Numbered from the stretch's first letter, positions 1-10,729 are shown. The stretch is DNA of 64,000 nt from Photobacterium sp. Ph5 (GCF_022129445.1 NZ_JADQAQ010000003.1:62001-126000); one strand, 5' to 3'. Made by a program: numbers and translations. The notes: generated from the letters alone by a model not told the origin.

Positions 1-2
1 CC

Positions 3-314
3 TTTTATAGTAACGATATCAAGATGCAAGCACTAGCGGGTGATATGTACATTAAAGGCAAGGTCGATTTAGTGAATGAAAAGGTTAATGCCAATGTGAA
101 GTTTATTCCTGATTTTACCTCTGGCTTACCCGTGTTAACGGCCTTTGCTGTAGCGCCACAAACAGCGTTATATGTATTTGCTATTTCAACCGTATTATCA
201 CCCGTGTTAGATGTGATCACTCAGGTTAATTATCAAGTAACGGGTTCGATTGAATCGCCAAATGTTACTGAGCGTTCACGCTTATCTGGCGAATATACCG
301 TACCTGATGAGTAA
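3..314 (+). CDS. yhdP: YhdP family protein (AsmA-like), C-terminal end only
   Basis: This is the 3' end of a longer gene; the reading frame is open to the left edge, so the start lies outside the window. About 103 residues are visible. They resemble the C-terminal part of YhdP, a very large inner-membrane-anchored AsmA-like protein thought to bridge the periplasm and move phospholipid toward the outer membrane. The visible part has alternating beta-rich stretches and a hydrophobic segment (FAVAPQTALYVFAISTVL), typical of the end of that family. The following genes, a nitrilase-family hydrolase and tldD, are the usual neighbours of yhdP in gammaproteobacteria, which supports the call. The identity rests on a short fragment plus context. 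Confidence 0.75.
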   Translation, partial: FYSNDIKMQALAGDMYIKGKVDLVNEKVNANVKFIPDFTSGLPVLTAFAVAPQTALYVFAISTVLSPVLDVITQVNYQVTGSIESPNVTERSRLSGEYTVPDE

Positions 315-425
315 GCTAAATGAATGGGTTGCGTTAATTTTTATCAGTGGTACAACAAAGAGATAGATCGTAATAAATACGTTATATGTTGAGTATAACA
401 AGTGTATAGGTTCAGGGAGACGGTG

Positions 426-1244
426 ATGGCGAAGATTGGTTTAGTACAAATGAATTCGGGAGCCGATCCTGAACATAATCTCACTAAATTAAAAAAGAAA
501 GTGAAAGGACTTCAGTTACAAGGGGCGAAACTGATTGTAACCCCTGAAAACACCTTAGTTTTTGGTAGTAAAGCAGATTATCAACAATGGGCTGAGCCAC
601 TCAATGATGGTCCATTTCAAAAAGAATTATCAGCATTAACTGAAAAGTTAGGTATTTGGCTTTTACTTGGTTCAATGCCTATTTTACAACCTGATGGCTC
701 AATTACATCAACCAGTTTGTTATATAACGATAAAGGACAACTCCAAGAGCATTATAATAAACTGCATATGTTCGATGTTGATGTTGCCGATAAACACCGT
801 AGCTACCGAGAATCAGATACTTTTAAAGCGGGTGATGAACTTAAAGTGGTAGAAACCCCGTATGGTAATATCGGTATGTCGATTTGTTATGATGTAAGAT
901 TTCCATTGCAATACAGTGCGCTACGCGAAAAAGGTGCCGATATTATTGTTGTGCCAGCAGCCTTTACTAAATTAACAGGTAAAGCGCATTGGGAAGTATT
1001 ATTACGAGCTCGTGCTATTGAAACCCAATGTTGGGTGATTGCCGCTGCGCAGTGGGGCGAGCACAATGAAGGGCGAGAAACATGGGGCCACTCAATGATC
1101 ATTGATCCTTGGGGACAGATTGTTGCATGTCAACAGCAAGGCACCGGTGTTCTGACTGCCAATATTGATTTACAATTATCAGAGAAGATCCGCGCCAACA
1201 TGCCTGTTGCTGAACATGTGAAGTTTTGTGTTCAACCGCGCTAA
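426..1244 (+). CDS. Carbon-nitrogen hydrolase of the nitrilase superfamily (Nit1/Nit2-like)
   Basis: A 272-residue hydrolase of the nitrilase superfamily. The Glu-Lys-Cys catalytic triad is visible as E41 (in TPENT), K112 (YNKLHMFD) and C154 (SICYDVRFP). The YNKLHMFD and CYDVRFP blocks match the Nit1/YbeM branch, whose studied members hydrolyse deaminated glutathione; that substrate is likely but not proven here. The ATG at 426 is preceded by AGGGAG at 6 nt spacing and gives a normal N-terminus (MAKIGLVQMN). An in-frame GTG at 402 would add eight residues without a good ribosome site. It lies between yhdP and tldD, 19 nt before tldD, probably in one operon. The protein is predicted cytoplasmic. 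Confidence 0.9.
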   Translation: MAKIGLVQMNSGADPEHNLTKLKKKVKGLQLQGAKLIVTPENTLVFGSKADYQQWAEPLNDGPFQKELSALTEKLGIWLLLGSMPILQPDGSITSTSLLYNDKGQLQEHYNKLHMFDVDVADKHRSYRESDTFKAGDELKVVETPYGNIGMSICYDVRFPLQYSALREKGADIIVVPAAFTKLTGKAHWEVLLRARAIETQCWVIAAAQWGEHNEGRETWGHSMIIDPWGQIVACQQQGTGVLTANIDLQLSEKIRANMPVAEHVKFCVQPR

Positions 1245-1263
1245 ATAATTTAAGAGCAAATTA

Positions 1264-2709
1264 ATGACCCTTAACACCGTAGAAAATACCATGCTAGATC
1301 AATCAGGTCTTGGCCGTGATGAACTGCATAATATCCTTGGGCTAATTGCAGCAAGAGATGTGGATTATGCCGATATTTATTTCCAATCTTGCTGGCATGA
1401 GTCATTAGTACTGGAAGACAGTATTATTAAAGATGGTTCGTTTAATATCGATCGCGGTGTAGGTGTACGTGCGGTTGCTGGCGAAAAAACTGGTTTTGCA
1501 TATTCTGATCAAATAAACCCATTGGCACTAACGCAAAGTGCAAAAGCGGCACGTGGTATTGTGCGCCAAGGGGGAAATGGCAAAGTACAAACCTTTAGCC
1601 CATTAACGCCATCGGGTATTTATGCGCCTATTAATCCATTAGGTAGCCTTGATAAATTTCAAAAAATTGCATTATTGGAAGAGATTGACCGTTATATTCG
1701 CACTAAAGAGCCGTTAGTCACTGAAGTGTCTGTTAGCATCAATGGTGTCTATGAAGAGGTGTTAGTTGCCGCACTTGATGGCACTTATGCGGCAGATATT
1801 CGCCCGCTTGTTCGTTTATCTATCAGTGTTCTGGTTGAAAAAGGCGATAAACGTGAGCGTGGTAGTGCGGGGGGCGGTGGCCGTTACGGCTATGAAACGT
1901 TCTTAACTGAAATCGATGGTAAAAGCCAAGCATTGTATTTTGCTGATGAAGCTATCCGCCAAGCATTGATTAACCTAGAAGCAGACGCAGCCCCAGCTGG
2001 TACCATGCCGGTCGTTTTAGGTGCAGGTTGGCCTGGCGTGTTGTTACATGAAGCTGTCGGTCATGGTCTTGAAGGTGACTTTAACCGTAAAGGTTCATCG
2101 ATGTTTTCTGGTCAGTTAGGTGAGCAAGTAACATCACCGTTATGTACCATTGTTGATGACGGTACACTGGTTGATCGCCGTGGCTCTATTAACATTGATG
2201 ATGAAGGAACGCCTTCACAATACAATGTGCTGGTGGAAGGCGGTAAGCTGAAAGGCTACATGCAAGATAAGCTTAATGCACGTCTAATGGGCGTAGCACC
2301 TACCGGTAATGGTCGTCGTGAGTCATATGCGCATTTACCTATGCCTCGCATGACAAACACTTACATGCTGCCTGGTGAGCATACACCAGAAGAAATTATT
2401 TCCAGTGTGAAGAAAGGCATCTACGCCCCTAACTTCGGTGGTGGTCAGGTCGATATCACATCGGGTAAATTTGTATTCTCTGCATCAGAAGCTTACTTAA
2501 TTGAAAACGGTAAGATCACTCGTCCAATTAAAGGCGCGACTTTAATTGGTAGCGGTATTGAAGCGATGCAGCAAGTTTCTATGGTTGGTAATGACTTAGA
2601 TATCGACCGTGGTGTGGGTGTGTGTGGTAAAGCGGGACAAAGCGTACCTGTGGGTGTTGGTCAGCCAACCCTGAAAATTGATTCAATGACAGTAGGTGGC
2701 ACTGAGTAA
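1264..2709 (+). CDS. tldD: Metalloprotease TldD
   Basis: 481 residues, the same length as E. coli TldD. It is the catalytic subunit of the TldD/TldE heterodimeric zinc protease, which trims unfolded peptides; in E. coli it matures microcin B17 and degrades the CcdA antitoxin. The metal-binding HExxxH motif is present as HEAVGH at residues 262-267, followed by the Gly-rich C-terminal half typical of the U62 family. Its partner pmbA (tldE) lies 700 bp downstream with darP inserted on the opposite strand, the order seen in Vibrionaceae. A strong hairpin terminator follows the stop codon. Confidence 0.97.
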   Translation: MTLNTVENTMLDQSGLGRDELHNILGLIAARDVDYADIYFQSCWHESLVLEDSIIKDGSFNIDRGVGVRAVAGEKTGFAYSDQINPLALTQSAKAARGIVRQGGNGKVQTFSPLTPSGIYAPINPLGSLDKFQKIALLEEIDRYIRTKEPLVTEVSVSINGVYEEVLVAALDGTYAADIRPLVRLSISVLVEKGDKRERGSAGGGGRYGYETFLTEIDGKSQALYFADEAIRQALINLEADAAPAGTMPVVLGAGWPGVLLHEAVGHGLEGDFNRKGSSMFSGQLGEQVTSPLCTIVDDGTLVDRRGSINIDDEGTPSQYNVLVEGGKLKGYMQDKLNARLMGVAPTGNGRRESYAHLPMPRMTNTYMLPGEHTPEEIISSVKKGIYAPNFGGGQVDITSGKFVFSASEAYLIENGKITRPIKGATLIGSGIEAMQQVSMVGNDLDIDRGVGVCGKAGQSVPVGVGQPTLKIDSMTVGGTE

Positions 2710-2736
2710 ATCTTCTCGTACGTCTATTTGATAAAG

Positions 2737-2773
2737 AAAAAGCCAGCAGGGATAAACCTTGCTGGCTTTTTTT
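2737..2773. terminator. Bidirectional rho-independent terminator between tldD and darP
   Basis: An inverted repeat AAAAAGCCAGCA...TGCTGGCTTTTTT with a short loop, followed by a T run on the plus strand and preceded by an A run. It can end transcription of tldD on the plus strand and of the convergent darP on the minus strand. Confidence 0.9.
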
Positions 2774-2806
2774 ACTTTATTAGTGCTAGAAAATGTGAGT
2801 GATCAC

Positions 2807-3331
2807 TTAGTCTTCTAGGTATAAAGATTTTAGGTATTGGAAAATTTCACGGTAAGCCTTACCCGGCTTCTCTTGTGATTTTTCCTTTGTTGCTTGGCGA
2901 ACAAGTTGGCGTAAATGTTGGCGATCTGCATCAGGGTGATCGACCAAGATTGCATTGATCATGCTATCGCCATTTTCGATTAACTTATCACGCTTTAGCT
3001 CAAGTTTTTTCAGCGCTACAGTATGCTGAGAGTGCTTATTACGTAATTTATCGAGTGCCGCTTGGATTGGTTCAATATCGATAAAGCGCATTTGCTTACC
3101 GATATATTGAAGTTGACGGCGACGTGCTTCTTTATTAAAGCGCTGAGCGTCTTTAATTGCATCCATCATTTCGTCATCAAGAGGCATCTTAGCAAGTGCA
3201 TTAGGGGTTAATTCAACTAACTCCTCACCAATTTTTTGTAGCGCATCCATGTCGCGTTTCATCTCGGATTTACTTACCCAGATGATTTCTTCTTCTTCAT
3301 CCCAAGGGGCTTTCTTGTTTTTACGGCTCAT
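2807..3331 (-). CDS. darP: Ribosome biogenesis protein DarP (YjgA, DUF615)
   Basis: 174 residues, highly charged and predicted all-helical, matching the DarP/YjgA family that binds late 50S assembly intermediates and the 23S rRNA peptidyl-transferase region. Typical features are the acidic N-terminus ([18 protein letters not shown]), the [10 protein letters not shown] block and the basic helix [16 protein letters not shown]. It is divergent from pmbA and convergent with tldD, a usual location. The start is the ATG of [15 protein letters not shown]. It is cytoplasmic. Confidence 0.93.
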   Translation of the reverse strand: MSRKNKKAPWDEEEEIIWVSKSEMKRDMDALQKIGEELVELTPNALAKMPLDDEMMDAIKDAQRFNKEARRRQLQYIGKQMRFIDIEPIQAALDKLRNKHSQHTVALKKLELKRDKLIENGDSMINAILVDHPDADRQHLRQLVRQATKEKSQEKPGKAYREIFQYLKSLYLED

Positions 3332-3444
3332 AATGGGCTCACTAACACTATCAATAGCTCTATTTTATCAGTTTAATAACGATTTTGGGCGTAAATTACA
3401 TTATTCTATAACCAATAAGCAAAACTCTAACCTTAAGTGATTGT

Positions 3445-4788
3445 ATGGACGTAAGAGAACAGGTAGCCCAGCAGCGTGTTGAACTGGAAGCTGCGGTTGC
3501 GAAAGCACTGGAAGTCGCCGGTAAACAAGCGGATGCCGCCGAAGTAGCCATTAACAAAACAACAGGGATCAGTGTATCTACACGTATGTGTGATGTTGAG
3601 AATGTTGAATTTAATAGTGATGGCGCATTAGGGATCACTGTTTATCGCGGAAATCGCAAAGGCAGCGCATCAACTTCTGATTTAAGTGAATCAGCAATTG
3701 CTCAGACAGTAGCAGCCGCACTGGATATTGCTAATTACACTTCGGAAGATCCTTTTGCAGGGCCTGGTCCGAAAGAATTAATGGCACGTGATATTCCTGA
3801 TTTGGATTTATTCCACCCAGATGAACCAGAGCCAGATCGTGCTGCTGCGATTGCTATTGCGGCTGAAGAAGCGGCACTCGCTTATGATCCTCGAATTAAA
3901 CAAAGTGATGGCGCAAGTTATGATAGCCATTACGGCGTCCGTGTTTATGGTAACAGCCACGGCATGTTGGCAAGTTATGCCTCAAGTCGCCATAGCATCA
4001 GTTGTTGTGTGATAGCTGAAGGTAAAAACGGTGAGATGGAGCGAGATTACAGCTACACCACTTCACGTTTAGCCTCTGATATGTGGACACCAGAGCGTGT
4101 TGGTCGCCATGCAGCCGAGCGAACTGTTGGTCGAGTTGACGCACAAAAGTTAACAACACGTGAAGCACCAGTGATGTTTGCAGCTGATGTAGCAACAGGC
4201 TTATTTGGTCACCTTGTAATGGGGATCAGTGGTGCTAATCTGTACCGAAAATCTTCTTTCTTAGTTGATAAGCTAGGTGAACAAATTTTCCCCGAGTGGT
4301 TAGGTATTAGCGAGCGCCCACATATCTTACGTGGTATGGCGAGTACCCCGTTTGATAGTGAAGGTTTAGCCACTTATGATCGTGAGATAATTACCGATGG
4401 TGTGCTGCAAACTTACTTACTAACCAGCTATGCTGCTCGTAAAATGAATATGCAGCCAACAGGTCATGCTGGTGGTATTCACAACTGGATGGTGAAATCA
4501 ACCGGTGAGTCTTTTGAGCAAATGCTGAAGAAGATGGATCGTGGTTTATTAGTCACAGAGCTAATGGGCCAAGGTGTGAACATCGTAACAGGTGATTACT
4601 CGCGTGGCGCGGCAGGTTTCTGGGTTGAGAACGGCCAAATTCAATATCCAGTGTCTGAAATTACGATTGCCGGTAATTTAAAAGACATGATGCAGAATAT
4701 TGTGGCTATTGGTAATGATACTGAAACTCGTAGTCAGATATTAACAGGCTCGATGCTATTAGATTCAATGAAAATTGCTGGTGAGTAA
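3445..4788 (+). CDS. pmbA: Metalloprotease subunit PmbA/TldE
   Basis: 447 residues, close to E. coli PmbA (450). It is the non-catalytic partner of TldD in the U62-family heterodimer and, as expected, lacks an HExxxH motif. Conserved blocks include the N-terminal acidic/Ala-rich helix, [17 protein letters not shown], and the C-terminal [16 protein letters not shown] and [13 protein letters not shown]. The ATG at 3445 begins [15 protein letters not shown]. It diverges from darP across a 113-bp gap that must hold its promoter, and a strong terminator follows. Confidence 0.96.
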   Translation: MDVREQVAQQRVELEAAVAKALEVAGKQADAAEVAINKTTGISVSTRMCDVENVEFNSDGALGITVYRGNRKGSASTSDLSESAIAQTVAAALDIANYTSEDPFAGPGPKELMARDIPDLDLFHPDEPEPDRAAAIAIAAEEAALAYDPRIKQSDGASYDSHYGVRVYGNSHGMLASYASSRHSISCCVIAEGKNGEMERDYSYTTSRLASDMWTPERVGRHAAERTVGRVDAQKLTTREAPVMFAADVATGLFGHLVMGISGANLYRKSSFLVDKLGEQIFPEWLGISERPHILRGMASTPFDSEGLATYDREIITDGVLQTYLLTSYAARKMNMQPTGHAGGIHNWMVKSTGESFEQMLKKMDRGLLVTELMGQGVNIVTGDYSRGAAGFWVENGQIQYPVSEITIAGNLKDMMQNIVAIGNDTETRSQILTGSMLLDSMKIAGE

Positions 4789-4811
4789 TTTTTGCTACAT
4801 TGATTAAAACG

Positions 4812-4843
4812 AAAAGCCCGAATCATGTTGATTCGGGCTTTTT
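4812..4843. terminator. Bidirectional terminator between pmbA and mgtE
   Basis: A perfect 11-bp stem (AAGCCCGAATC / GATTCGGGCTT) with a 5-nt loop, flanked by A and T tracts. It lies between the convergent pmbA and mgtE and should serve both. Confidence 0.93.
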
Positions 4844-4873
4844 ATTTATTCCTGTTATAGGAAAGAGCTTTTT

Positions 4874-6235
4874 TTACGGTGTAATGAAGATAGTCGCAAG
4901 ACCAAGGAACACCATTAAACCGACAATATCAGTACACGTCGTTAATGCCATACCGCCAGCTAATGCTGGATCGATCTTGAGTTTTTTCAATCCAATAGGG
5001 ATCAATACCCCAGCAACACCGGCGACAAATAAGTTCGCGAGCATAGCGCCAGCCATGATAGCACCTAGCATTAAACTGCCTTTCCAGACCACCACAACAG
5101 CGCCGATAATTAATGCCCAAACAAAGCCATTAATTAATCCGACACGAGCTTCTTTACTCAGTAGCCAGCGGGTGTTGGTATCACCGATGTGACCAACAGC
5201 TAAACCACGAATAACTAGAGCAACGGTTTGGTTACCCGCAACACCACCCATTGATGGAACAATTGTCATTAGTACGGCAACGGTAGCCATCTGCTGTAAA
5301 GTGTTTTCAAACATGTTGGAAACAGATGCTGCCGCTAATGCCGTTAAAACGTTAACACCAAGCCAGATACTACGGCTTTTTGCTGACTTTAAAACCGGCG
5401 CAAAAGTATCTTCATCATCATCCATACCCGCCATACTCATCATCGAGTGTTCGGCTTCTTCACGGATGAGATCGACCACGTCATCAATAGTGATACGACC
5501 AAGTAACAAGTTATTGTGATCGACAACGGGCGCTGAAACCCAGTTACGACGTTCAAACAGATTGGCGATTTCACTGTCAGGCATATCGACAGGAATAGCT
5601 TCATCTGCATCTTCCATAACATCTTTGATTTCAATGTCTGGTTGCGTCGTAATTAGTGCAGCAAGAGATAAATGACCAATTAAGGTTTCGTTGCTATCAA
5701 CCACATATAAAGCATCAGTTGCTTCAGGTAATTCGCCTCGCATTCGCAAATAACGTAAGACAACATCAGCGGTAACATCACCACGAATTGTGATGAAGTC
5801 GGTACTCATCATGCCGCCAGCTGAATCTTCAGGGTACGCTAACGCTTTCTCTATACGATGACGATCTGTGGTATCCATTTGCGCCAGAACTTCTTGATAA
5901 CGCTCATCAGGAAGACTACGCAGTACATAAGCGACATCATCGCTTTCCATCCCCTCGGTAACAGCCGCCAGCTTTTCTGGCTCCATTTGCGAGACGATAC
6001 CATCTTTTACATCTTCAGATAATTCATCAAGGATTTCACCTTGCTCTTCCGGATCCGTCAGTTGCCATAGCACTTGACGTTCTTTCGGTGGAGAGGCTTC
6101 CAACAGATGTGCAATATCTTCCGGCTCCATTTCTTGAAGGAGTCGACGAACATGGACAAACATGCCATTTTCTAATGCAGTATTAACTTCTTGGAGTCGT
6201 TGATGGGTTTGATCTTGTTCTAATACATCCGCCAT
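4874..6235 (-). CDS. mgtE: Magnesium transporter MgtE
   Basis: 453 residues. The layout is that of MgtE: an N-terminal superhelical domain (about 20-125, MEPEDIAHLLEASPPKERQVLWQL), a CBS pair (about 135-255, EDSAGGMMSTDFITIRG) and a five-helix membrane domain (about 275-450, VPSMGGVAGNQTVALVIRGLA, with Asp in TDIVGLMVF). It is an inner-membrane Mg2+ channel gated by cytosolic Mg2+ through the N and CBS domains. I chose the ATG at 6235; the in-frame GTG at 6250 overlaps what looks like the Shine-Dalgarno region (AAGTGGG). It follows ptsO on the same strand after 289 nt of noncoding DNA and so may have its own promoter. Confidence 0.96.
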   Translation of the reverse strand: MADVLEQDQTHQRLQEVNTALENGMFVHVRRLLQEMEPEDIAHLLEASPPKERQVLWQLTDPEEQGEILDELSEDVKDGIVSQMEPEKLAAVTEGMESDDVAYVLRSLPDERYQEVLAQMDTTDRHRIEKALAYPEDSAGGMMSTDFITIRGDVTADVVLRYLRMRGELPEATDALYVVDSNETLIGHLSLAALITTQPDIEIKDVMEDADEAIPVDMPDSEIANLFERRNWVSAPVVDHNNLLLGRITIDDVVDLIREEAEHSMMSMAGMDDDEDTFAPVLKSAKSRSIWLGVNVLTALAAASVSNMFENTLQQMATVAVLMTIVPSMGGVAGNQTVALVIRGLAVGHIGDTNTRWLLSKEARVGLINGFVWALIIGAVVVVWKGSLMLGAIMAGAMLANLFVAGVAGVLIPIGLKKLKIDPALAGGMALTTCTDIVGLMVFLGLATIFITP

Positions 6236-6524
6236 AGGTATTAGGCCCACTTATATTTTGATGGCGCAATAAGCTGAATTTTAACGTAATCACCTAGCTT
6301 TTGTCTCACATGTTTTACGTATAATGAGTAGATTTATCCTTTACACATATACCACATACACAATTACTTGGTTATTTAACGGAAAGTTATCGCCAGTTGC
6401 CTACAGAGTTATTAATAATAGCGGTAATTGAAGCAGAATTTCAGACTTAGTTGTCAATTTCACACGAGAAAATGATTTAAAGTGTAATAGAAAAGGGAGC
6501 GGTATTGAGTCTTAAACGTAATGT
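6236..6524 (-). other. Leader/intergenic region between ptsO and mgtE
   Basis: A 289-nt AT-rich stretch upstream of mgtE with no ORF of note. It could hold the mgtE promoter and an untranslated leader. Near the mgtE end, the minus strand contains GCTAGGTGA, which recalls the opening of a Mg2+-sensing M-box, but the rest of that riboswitch is not recognisable. I could not assign a promoter with confidence. Confidence 0.4.
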
Positions 6525-6797
6525 TTAATTTTCTTCATCAAATCCGGCTTCAATTAAAGCTGAAATCGCGTCAAGTGCGGATATTTCATCTGAGCCTTCA
6601 GCACTTACCATGATTTTTTGTCCTTGCGCGGAATCAAGCATTAAAAGCCCCATGACACTGTCAGCAGTGGCTGATACATCATCATTACTGACAGTGATCA
6701 CTGCGGTAAAGCTTTGTGCTAGTTCAACCAGTTTAATTGCAGCACGAGCATGTAAGCCGAGTCGATTTTTAATAAATAATTCGCGTTGGACTGTCAT
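6525..6797 (-). CDS. ptsO: Nitrogen-PTS phosphocarrier protein NPr
   Basis: 90 residues, an HPr-like phosphocarrier. The phosphorylated histidine is H16 in the motif RLGLHARAA, and the second conserved region is [13 protein letters not shown]. NPr passes phosphate from EI-Ntr (PtsP) to EIIA-Ntr (PtsN), a regulatory branch without sugar transport. Its ATG overlaps the rapZ stop by four bases (ATGA), implying translational coupling. It is the last gene of the yrbG-to-ptsO operon. Confidence 0.96.
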   Translation of the reverse strand: MTVQRELFIKNRLGLHARAAIKLVELAQSFTAVITVSNDDVSATADSVMGLLMLDSAQGQKIMVSAEGSDEISALDAISALIEAGFDEEN

Positions 6798-7645
6798 TGT
6801 TTTTCTTCTAACGTACGGTGACGAACTTGAACTTGTTGACCTTGATGTTCAAAGTAGTCAGCAAGAGATTGTGCAATATAGACCGAACGATGTTGACCGC
6901 CAGTACAACCAATAGCCACCGTGACATAGCTACGGTTGTTTTTCTCAAGCATTGGCAACCAGGTTTCGATGAAATTACGGATTTGGTAATTGAGTTGATT
7001 CACTTCACTTTGGCTGGAAAGAAAATCTTTTACCCCTTGATCGAGCCCTGTTAGGGGTTTGAGTTCAGGTACCCAGTGAGGGTTGGGTAAAAAGCGAACA
7101 TCAAATACATAATCGGCATCTGAAGGTAAACCATACTTAAAGCCAAATGATTCAAAAACTAAAATGAGTTCTTTTGCTTCTCGACCTAATACTCGGGCAC
7201 GAACCGTTTCGCTTAAGTCATGAATTGATTTACTTGTAGTATCAATGACCAAGTCAGCATGTTCTTTTAAATCACCTAAAATGGCACTTTCAGAGGTTAT
7301 AGCTTGCTCTAGTGTCATATTGTGGCGAGATAAGGGGTGTAAGCGGCGAGTTTCACTATAACGTTTAACTAACTCTTTGTTATCTGCATCGAGAAAAAGA
7401 ACATTAACGTCAACATCGTGCTCTAGAGATTTGAGAATACGCTGTATTTCACCCGGCTGCTGAGGCATGTTACGTACATCAATACTGACTGCAATATCTT
7501 GCTCTGTGTGGGCAATATCTTTGACAAATTGCGGCAGAAGGTTAACTGGAAGGTTATCGACACAGTAATAGCCGAGATCTTCAAGTACACGTAGGGCGAC
7601 AGATTTTCCAGAACCAGAACGGCCACTTACAACCATTAACATCAT
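6794..7645 (-). CDS. rapZ: RNase adapter protein RapZ
   Basis: 283 residues (E. coli 284). The N-terminal P-loop is GRSGSGKS at residues 8-15, and the C-terminal domain has the [13 protein letters not shown] motif. RapZ binds small RNAs of the GlmZ type and presents them to RNase E, linking amino-sugar supply to glmS expression. The start at [11 protein letters not shown] matches the E. coli N-terminus. It lies between ptsN and ptsO, the conserved arrangement. Confidence 0.97.
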   Translation of the reverse strand: MMLMVVSGRSGSGKSVALRVLEDLGYYCVDNLPVNLLPQFVKDIAHTEQDIAVSIDVRNMPQQPGEIQRILKSLEHDVDVNVLFLDADNKELVKRYSETRRLHPLSRHNMTLEQAITSESAILGDLKEHADLVIDTTSKSIHDLSETVRARVLGREAKELILVFESFGFKYGLPSDADYVFDVRFLPNPHWVPELKPLTGLDQGVKDFLSSQSEVNQLNYQIRNFIETWLPMLEKNNRSYVTVAIGCTGGQHRSVYIAQSLADYFEHQGQQVQVRHRTLEEKQ

Positions 7646-7684
7646 GGTTTATTTACCTCGGTAATTGGGATTATGCGCGAGAAA

Positions 7685-8134
7685 TCACGATTCATCGGTA
7701 AGGATATGATACAGCTCTTGATCGCTTGTTGCATGACGAAGCTGTTTACATATTTGCTTGTTGCCTAGCTTTTCAGCCATGCTTGCAAGGGTTTTTAAGT
7801 GCTCTTTACATTGCTCTTCTGGCACAAAGAGGGCAAATAGAAGATCAACGGGTTGATTATCAATCGCGTCAAAATCAATTGGTTCTTGGCATTGAATGAG
7901 TACAGCAATGGCTTGATCGCTATTACTGATACGCCCATGAGGTATCGCTATACCATTGCCAATACCTGTTGTCCCCATTTTTTCACGATTGAGCATACAT
8001 TCGAATAATGGCTGTGGGTTTTGGTCGAGATGAGCGGCCGCGATCTCACTAATGAGTTCTAGTGCGCGCTTTTTGCTGGAGCAAGGGACTGCACTTTTAG
8101 TGCAGTCCAGGCTCAATACATGACTAAGTTGCAT
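7685..8134 (-). CDS. ptsN: PTS IIA-like nitrogen regulatory protein PtsN (EIIA-Ntr)
   Basis: 149 residues, an EIIA fructose/mannitol-type domain with the phospho-accepting H66 in GNGIAIPHGR. EIIA-Ntr receives phosphate from NPr and in its unphosphorylated form regulates K+ uptake, sensor kinases and sigma-54-dependent genes. A cysteine-rich N-terminus (DCTKSAVPCSSKKRALE) is typical. It sits 3 nt from the end of hpf and 39 nt before rapZ. Confidence 0.97.
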   Translation of the reverse strand: MQLSHVLSLDCTKSAVPCSSKKRALELISEIAAAHLDQNPQPLFECMLNREKMGTTGIGNGIAIPHGRISNSDQAIAVLIQCQEPIDFDAIDNQPVDLLFALFVPEEQCKEHLKTLASMAEKLGNKQICKQLRHATSDQELYHILTDES

Positions 8135-8137
8135 AAG

Positions 8138-8425
8138 TTAGTGGCTGTTGAGCTTATCTTTGTGTTTGTTTAATTGACGGACGAGTTTATCAGTCAATTC
8201 ATCAATCGCAGCATACATATTTTCAGAATCCGCTTTTGCGTGGATTTCCCCTGAGTTAATGTGTAGCGTCGCTTCTGCTATCTGCTGAAGTTTTTCAACA
8301 TTAAGAATAACTTGGACATTGTTTATTTTATCGAAGAAGCGTTCAAGTTTTTCAAATTTGGTCGTGACATATTCACGAAGAGAATCGGTTACATCAACAT
8401 GGTGCCCTGTAATATTGATTTGCAT
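8138..8425 (-). CDS. hpf: Ribosome hibernation promoting factor HPF (short form)
   Basis: 95 residues, the same as E. coli HPF, so this is the short gammaproteobacterial form that works with RMF to form 100S ribosomes. Recognisable segments are MQINITGHHVDVTDSLREYV and the C-terminal MYAAIDELTDKLVRQLNKHKD (conserved). I chose the second ATG (8425): AAGGA lies 8 nt upstream of it but only 2 nt from the ATG at 8431. It follows rpoN by 35 nt. Confidence 0.96.
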   Translation of the reverse strand: MQINITGHHVDVTDSLREYVTTKFEKLERFFDKINNVQVILNVEKLQQIAEATLHINSGEIHAKADSENMYAAIDELTDKLVRQLNKHKDKLNSH

Positions 8426-8460
8426 AGACATCTTCCTTTTGTTGGATCTGACCTGTTAGT

Positions 8461-9930
8461 CTAGATCAGACGTTTTCGCTGATTCGACGGCGGAATACCT
8501 AAGGATTCACGGTACTTAGCGATTGTTCGCCTTGCTACCATAATGCCTTGCTCAGCTAATAGTGTCGCAATTTTGCTGTCACTTAATGGCTTGGCTTGGT
8601 TTTCTGCTGCAACAAGTTTCTTCACCAGTGCGCGGATCGCAGTAGACGAGCATTCGCCACCATTATCCGTACTGACATGACTTGAGAAGAAGTATTTCAA
8701 TTCAAAAATACCTCGAGGCGTATGCATGTATTTTTGTGTTGTCACTCGAGATATGGTGGATTCATGCATTTCTACGGCAAGGGCGATATCATTTAATACC
8801 ATAGGTTTCATCGCTTCTTCGCCATATTCAAAGAAGTCTTGCTGATGTTCGACAATGCAGCGAGCGACTTTGAGTAATGTTTCATTTCGACTTTCTAAGC
8901 TTTTAATCAGCCATTTAGCATCTTGTAGATGGGTGCGAATAAACTGACTATCCGCACTATTACGAGTATTTTTGCTTAATGCCGCATATTGCTCATTCAC
9001 TTTAATACGTGGCACACTGTCTGGATTGATAGTAACGACCCATTTACCATGGTCTTTAAACACAGAGACATCTGGAACCACATACTCGGTATCTGAATTA
9101 ATTACACGATTACCTGGACGTGGATCGAGTGAATGGATCAATGCCATTACTGCTTTTAAATCGGCTTCTTTTAGTTTGGTGTCACGCATAAGCTGGCGGT
9201 AATCACGATTACCTAAAAGTGCAATATGATCAGACAGTAGCATTTTGGCTTCAGTGAGCCATGGAGTATCGTTTGGGTAGGTAGCCAGTTGCAGTAACAA
9301 GCATTCTTGTAAATTACGAGAAGCAACACCGAGAGGGTCAAATTGTTGCACGCGTTTTAATACGGCTTCAACTTCATCTAGTTCAAGTTCATCATCATCA
9401 AAACTTTCGAGGATATCTTCTGCAGAGCAGGATAAATATCCTTTTTCATCGACAGCATCAATGATGGCAGTCGCAATGGCAAGATCTGTTTCACTAAATG
9501 GCGTTAGATGTACCTGCCACATTAAATAGTCTTGTAACGATTCCGTGGTTTCCCCTTGATAGGAAGGAATATCATCGTCAAGCGCAATGCCTGTGCTGCC
9601 TGTTCCTGCACTATAAACATCATCCCAAGTGGTATCAACGGGGAGCTCTTCTGGCATTTCATTGGTATCGATAGCATCTGCAGTGTCAAAGCTTTCAATA
9701 TCATCAATATTGTCAGAAATATCGTCGGTTGAAGATTCTGCCGCAGCTTTATCATCATTTGTCGAAAGATCTTCATTTTCTTCCAGCTCTAGCAATGGGT
9801 TACCATCTAGGGCTTCTTGAATTTCCTGCTGGAGATCCAAAGTAGATAGCTGCAGCAGGCGAATAGCTTGCTGTAGCTGCGGCGTCATGGCCAGTTGTTG
9901 GCCTAGCTTAAGCTGGAGCGAAGTTTTCAT
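8461..9930 (-). CDS. rpoN: RNA polymerase sigma-54 factor RpoN
   Basis: 489 residues. Region I is the Gln/Leu-rich N-terminus ([21 protein letters not shown]) that binds bacterial enhancer-binding proteins. A long acidic region II (about 50-125) follows, then the core-binding and helix-turn-helix regions, and finally the RpoN box [15 protein letters not shown] near the C-terminus. It recognises -24/-12 promoters used for nitrogen metabolism, flagella and other functions. It sits in the conserved lptB-rpoN-hpf-ptsN-rapZ-ptsO block. Confidence 0.98.
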   Translation of the reverse strand: MKTSLQLKLGQQLAMTPQLQQAIRLLQLSTLDLQQEIQEALDGNPLLELEENEDLSTNDDKAAAESSTDDISDNIDDIESFDTADAIDTNEMPEELPVDTTWDDVYSAGTGSTGIALDDDIPSYQGETTESLQDYLMWQVHLTPFSETDLAIATAIIDAVDEKGYLSCSAEDILESFDDDELELDEVEAVLKRVQQFDPLGVASRNLQECLLLQLATYPNDTPWLTEAKMLLSDHIALLGNRDYRQLMRDTKLKEADLKAVMALIHSLDPRPGNRVINSDTEYVVPDVSVFKDHGKWVVTINPDSVPRIKVNEQYAALSKNTRNSADSQFIRTHLQDAKWLIKSLESRNETLLKVARCIVEHQQDFFEYGEEAMKPMVLNDIALAVEMHESTISRVTTQKYMHTPRGIFELKYFFSSHVSTDNGGECSSTAIRALVKKLVAAENQAKPLSDSKIATLLAEQGIMVARRTIAKYRESLGIPPSNQRKRLI

Positions 9931-10003
9931 TAACGTAGATATACCTTGTCGTTATTATTTTTATACTGTGGCTTTTTCTTCAATAGCAGACCTATGTAAC
10001 TTG

Positions 10004-10729
10004 TTATAAACGGAATTGGTCACCTAAGTAAACGCGCTTAACATGTTCATCGTTTAGAACATGCTCAGGTGTACCGTTAGCAATTAGCTGTCCTTGACTT
10101 ACGATATACGCATGCTCACAGACATCAAGTGTTTCCCTTACATTATGGTCTGTTATTAAGACGCCAAGCCCACGATCACGTAAGTGTTCAATGATCTTTT
10201 TGATGTCGATCACAGAGATGGGATCAACACCAGCAAACGGCTCATCAAGTAAAATAAATTTAGGATTTGCGGCTAATGCGCGTGCAATTTCAACACGACG
10301 TCGTTCACCACCCGATAATGATTGACCAAGGCTGTTACGGATATGCTGGATGTTAAATTCATCCAACAGATCTTCTGCTTTGTCTTGGCGCTCTTCTTTC
10401 GTTAATTCTTTGCGCGTCTGGAGTACCGCCATCAAGTTATCATAAACGCTTAAGCGGCGGAAAATCGATGCTTCTTGAGGTAGATAACCGATCCCCATAC
10501 GTGAACGGTTATGCATGGGTTGTAGGCTGATATCGTCACCATCAATGGTGATCACACCTTCATCTCGTGCAACTAAACCCACAATCATGTAAAACGATGT
10601 GGTTTTACCTGCGCCGTTAGGCCCCAATAGACCGACAATTTTTCCAGATTCAACCTCAAGGCTAACATCAGAAACAACTTTACGTCCGTTATAGCTTTTT
10701 GCGAGGTGTTCTGCTTTTAGAATAGCCAT
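10004..10729 (-). CDS. lptB: LPS export ABC transporter ATP-binding protein LptB
   Basis: 241 residues. Walker A GPNGAGKT at about residues 36-43, ABC signature LSGGERRR, Walker [14 protein letters not shown] and the switch histidine in ITDHNVRE are all present. LptB powers extraction of LPS from the inner membrane with LptFG (not in this window) and its passage to LptC and LptA. It lies 9 nt after lptA. Confidence 0.98.
   Translation of the reverse strand: MAILKAEHLAKSYNGRKVVSDVSLEVESGKIVGLLGPNGAGKTTSFYMIVGLVARDEGVITIDGDDISLQPMHNRSRMGIGYLPQEASIFRRLSVYDNLMAVLQTRKELTKEERQDKAEDLLDEFNIQHIRNSLGQSLSGGERRRVEIARALAANPKFILLDEPFAGVDPISVIDIKKIIEHLRDRGLGVLITDHNVRETLDVCEHAYIVSQGQLIANGTPEHVLNDEHVKRVYLGDQFRL

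Noticed and set aside
4800-5192. A 130-codon plus-strand ORF after pmbA
   Set aside because: It begins inside the terminator and then runs antisense to mgtE, which is well supported.
6236-6330. M-box magnesium riboswitch before mgtE
   Set aside because: Only the short GCTAGGTGA string is similar; the other conserved M-box blocks are not found, so I do not call it.
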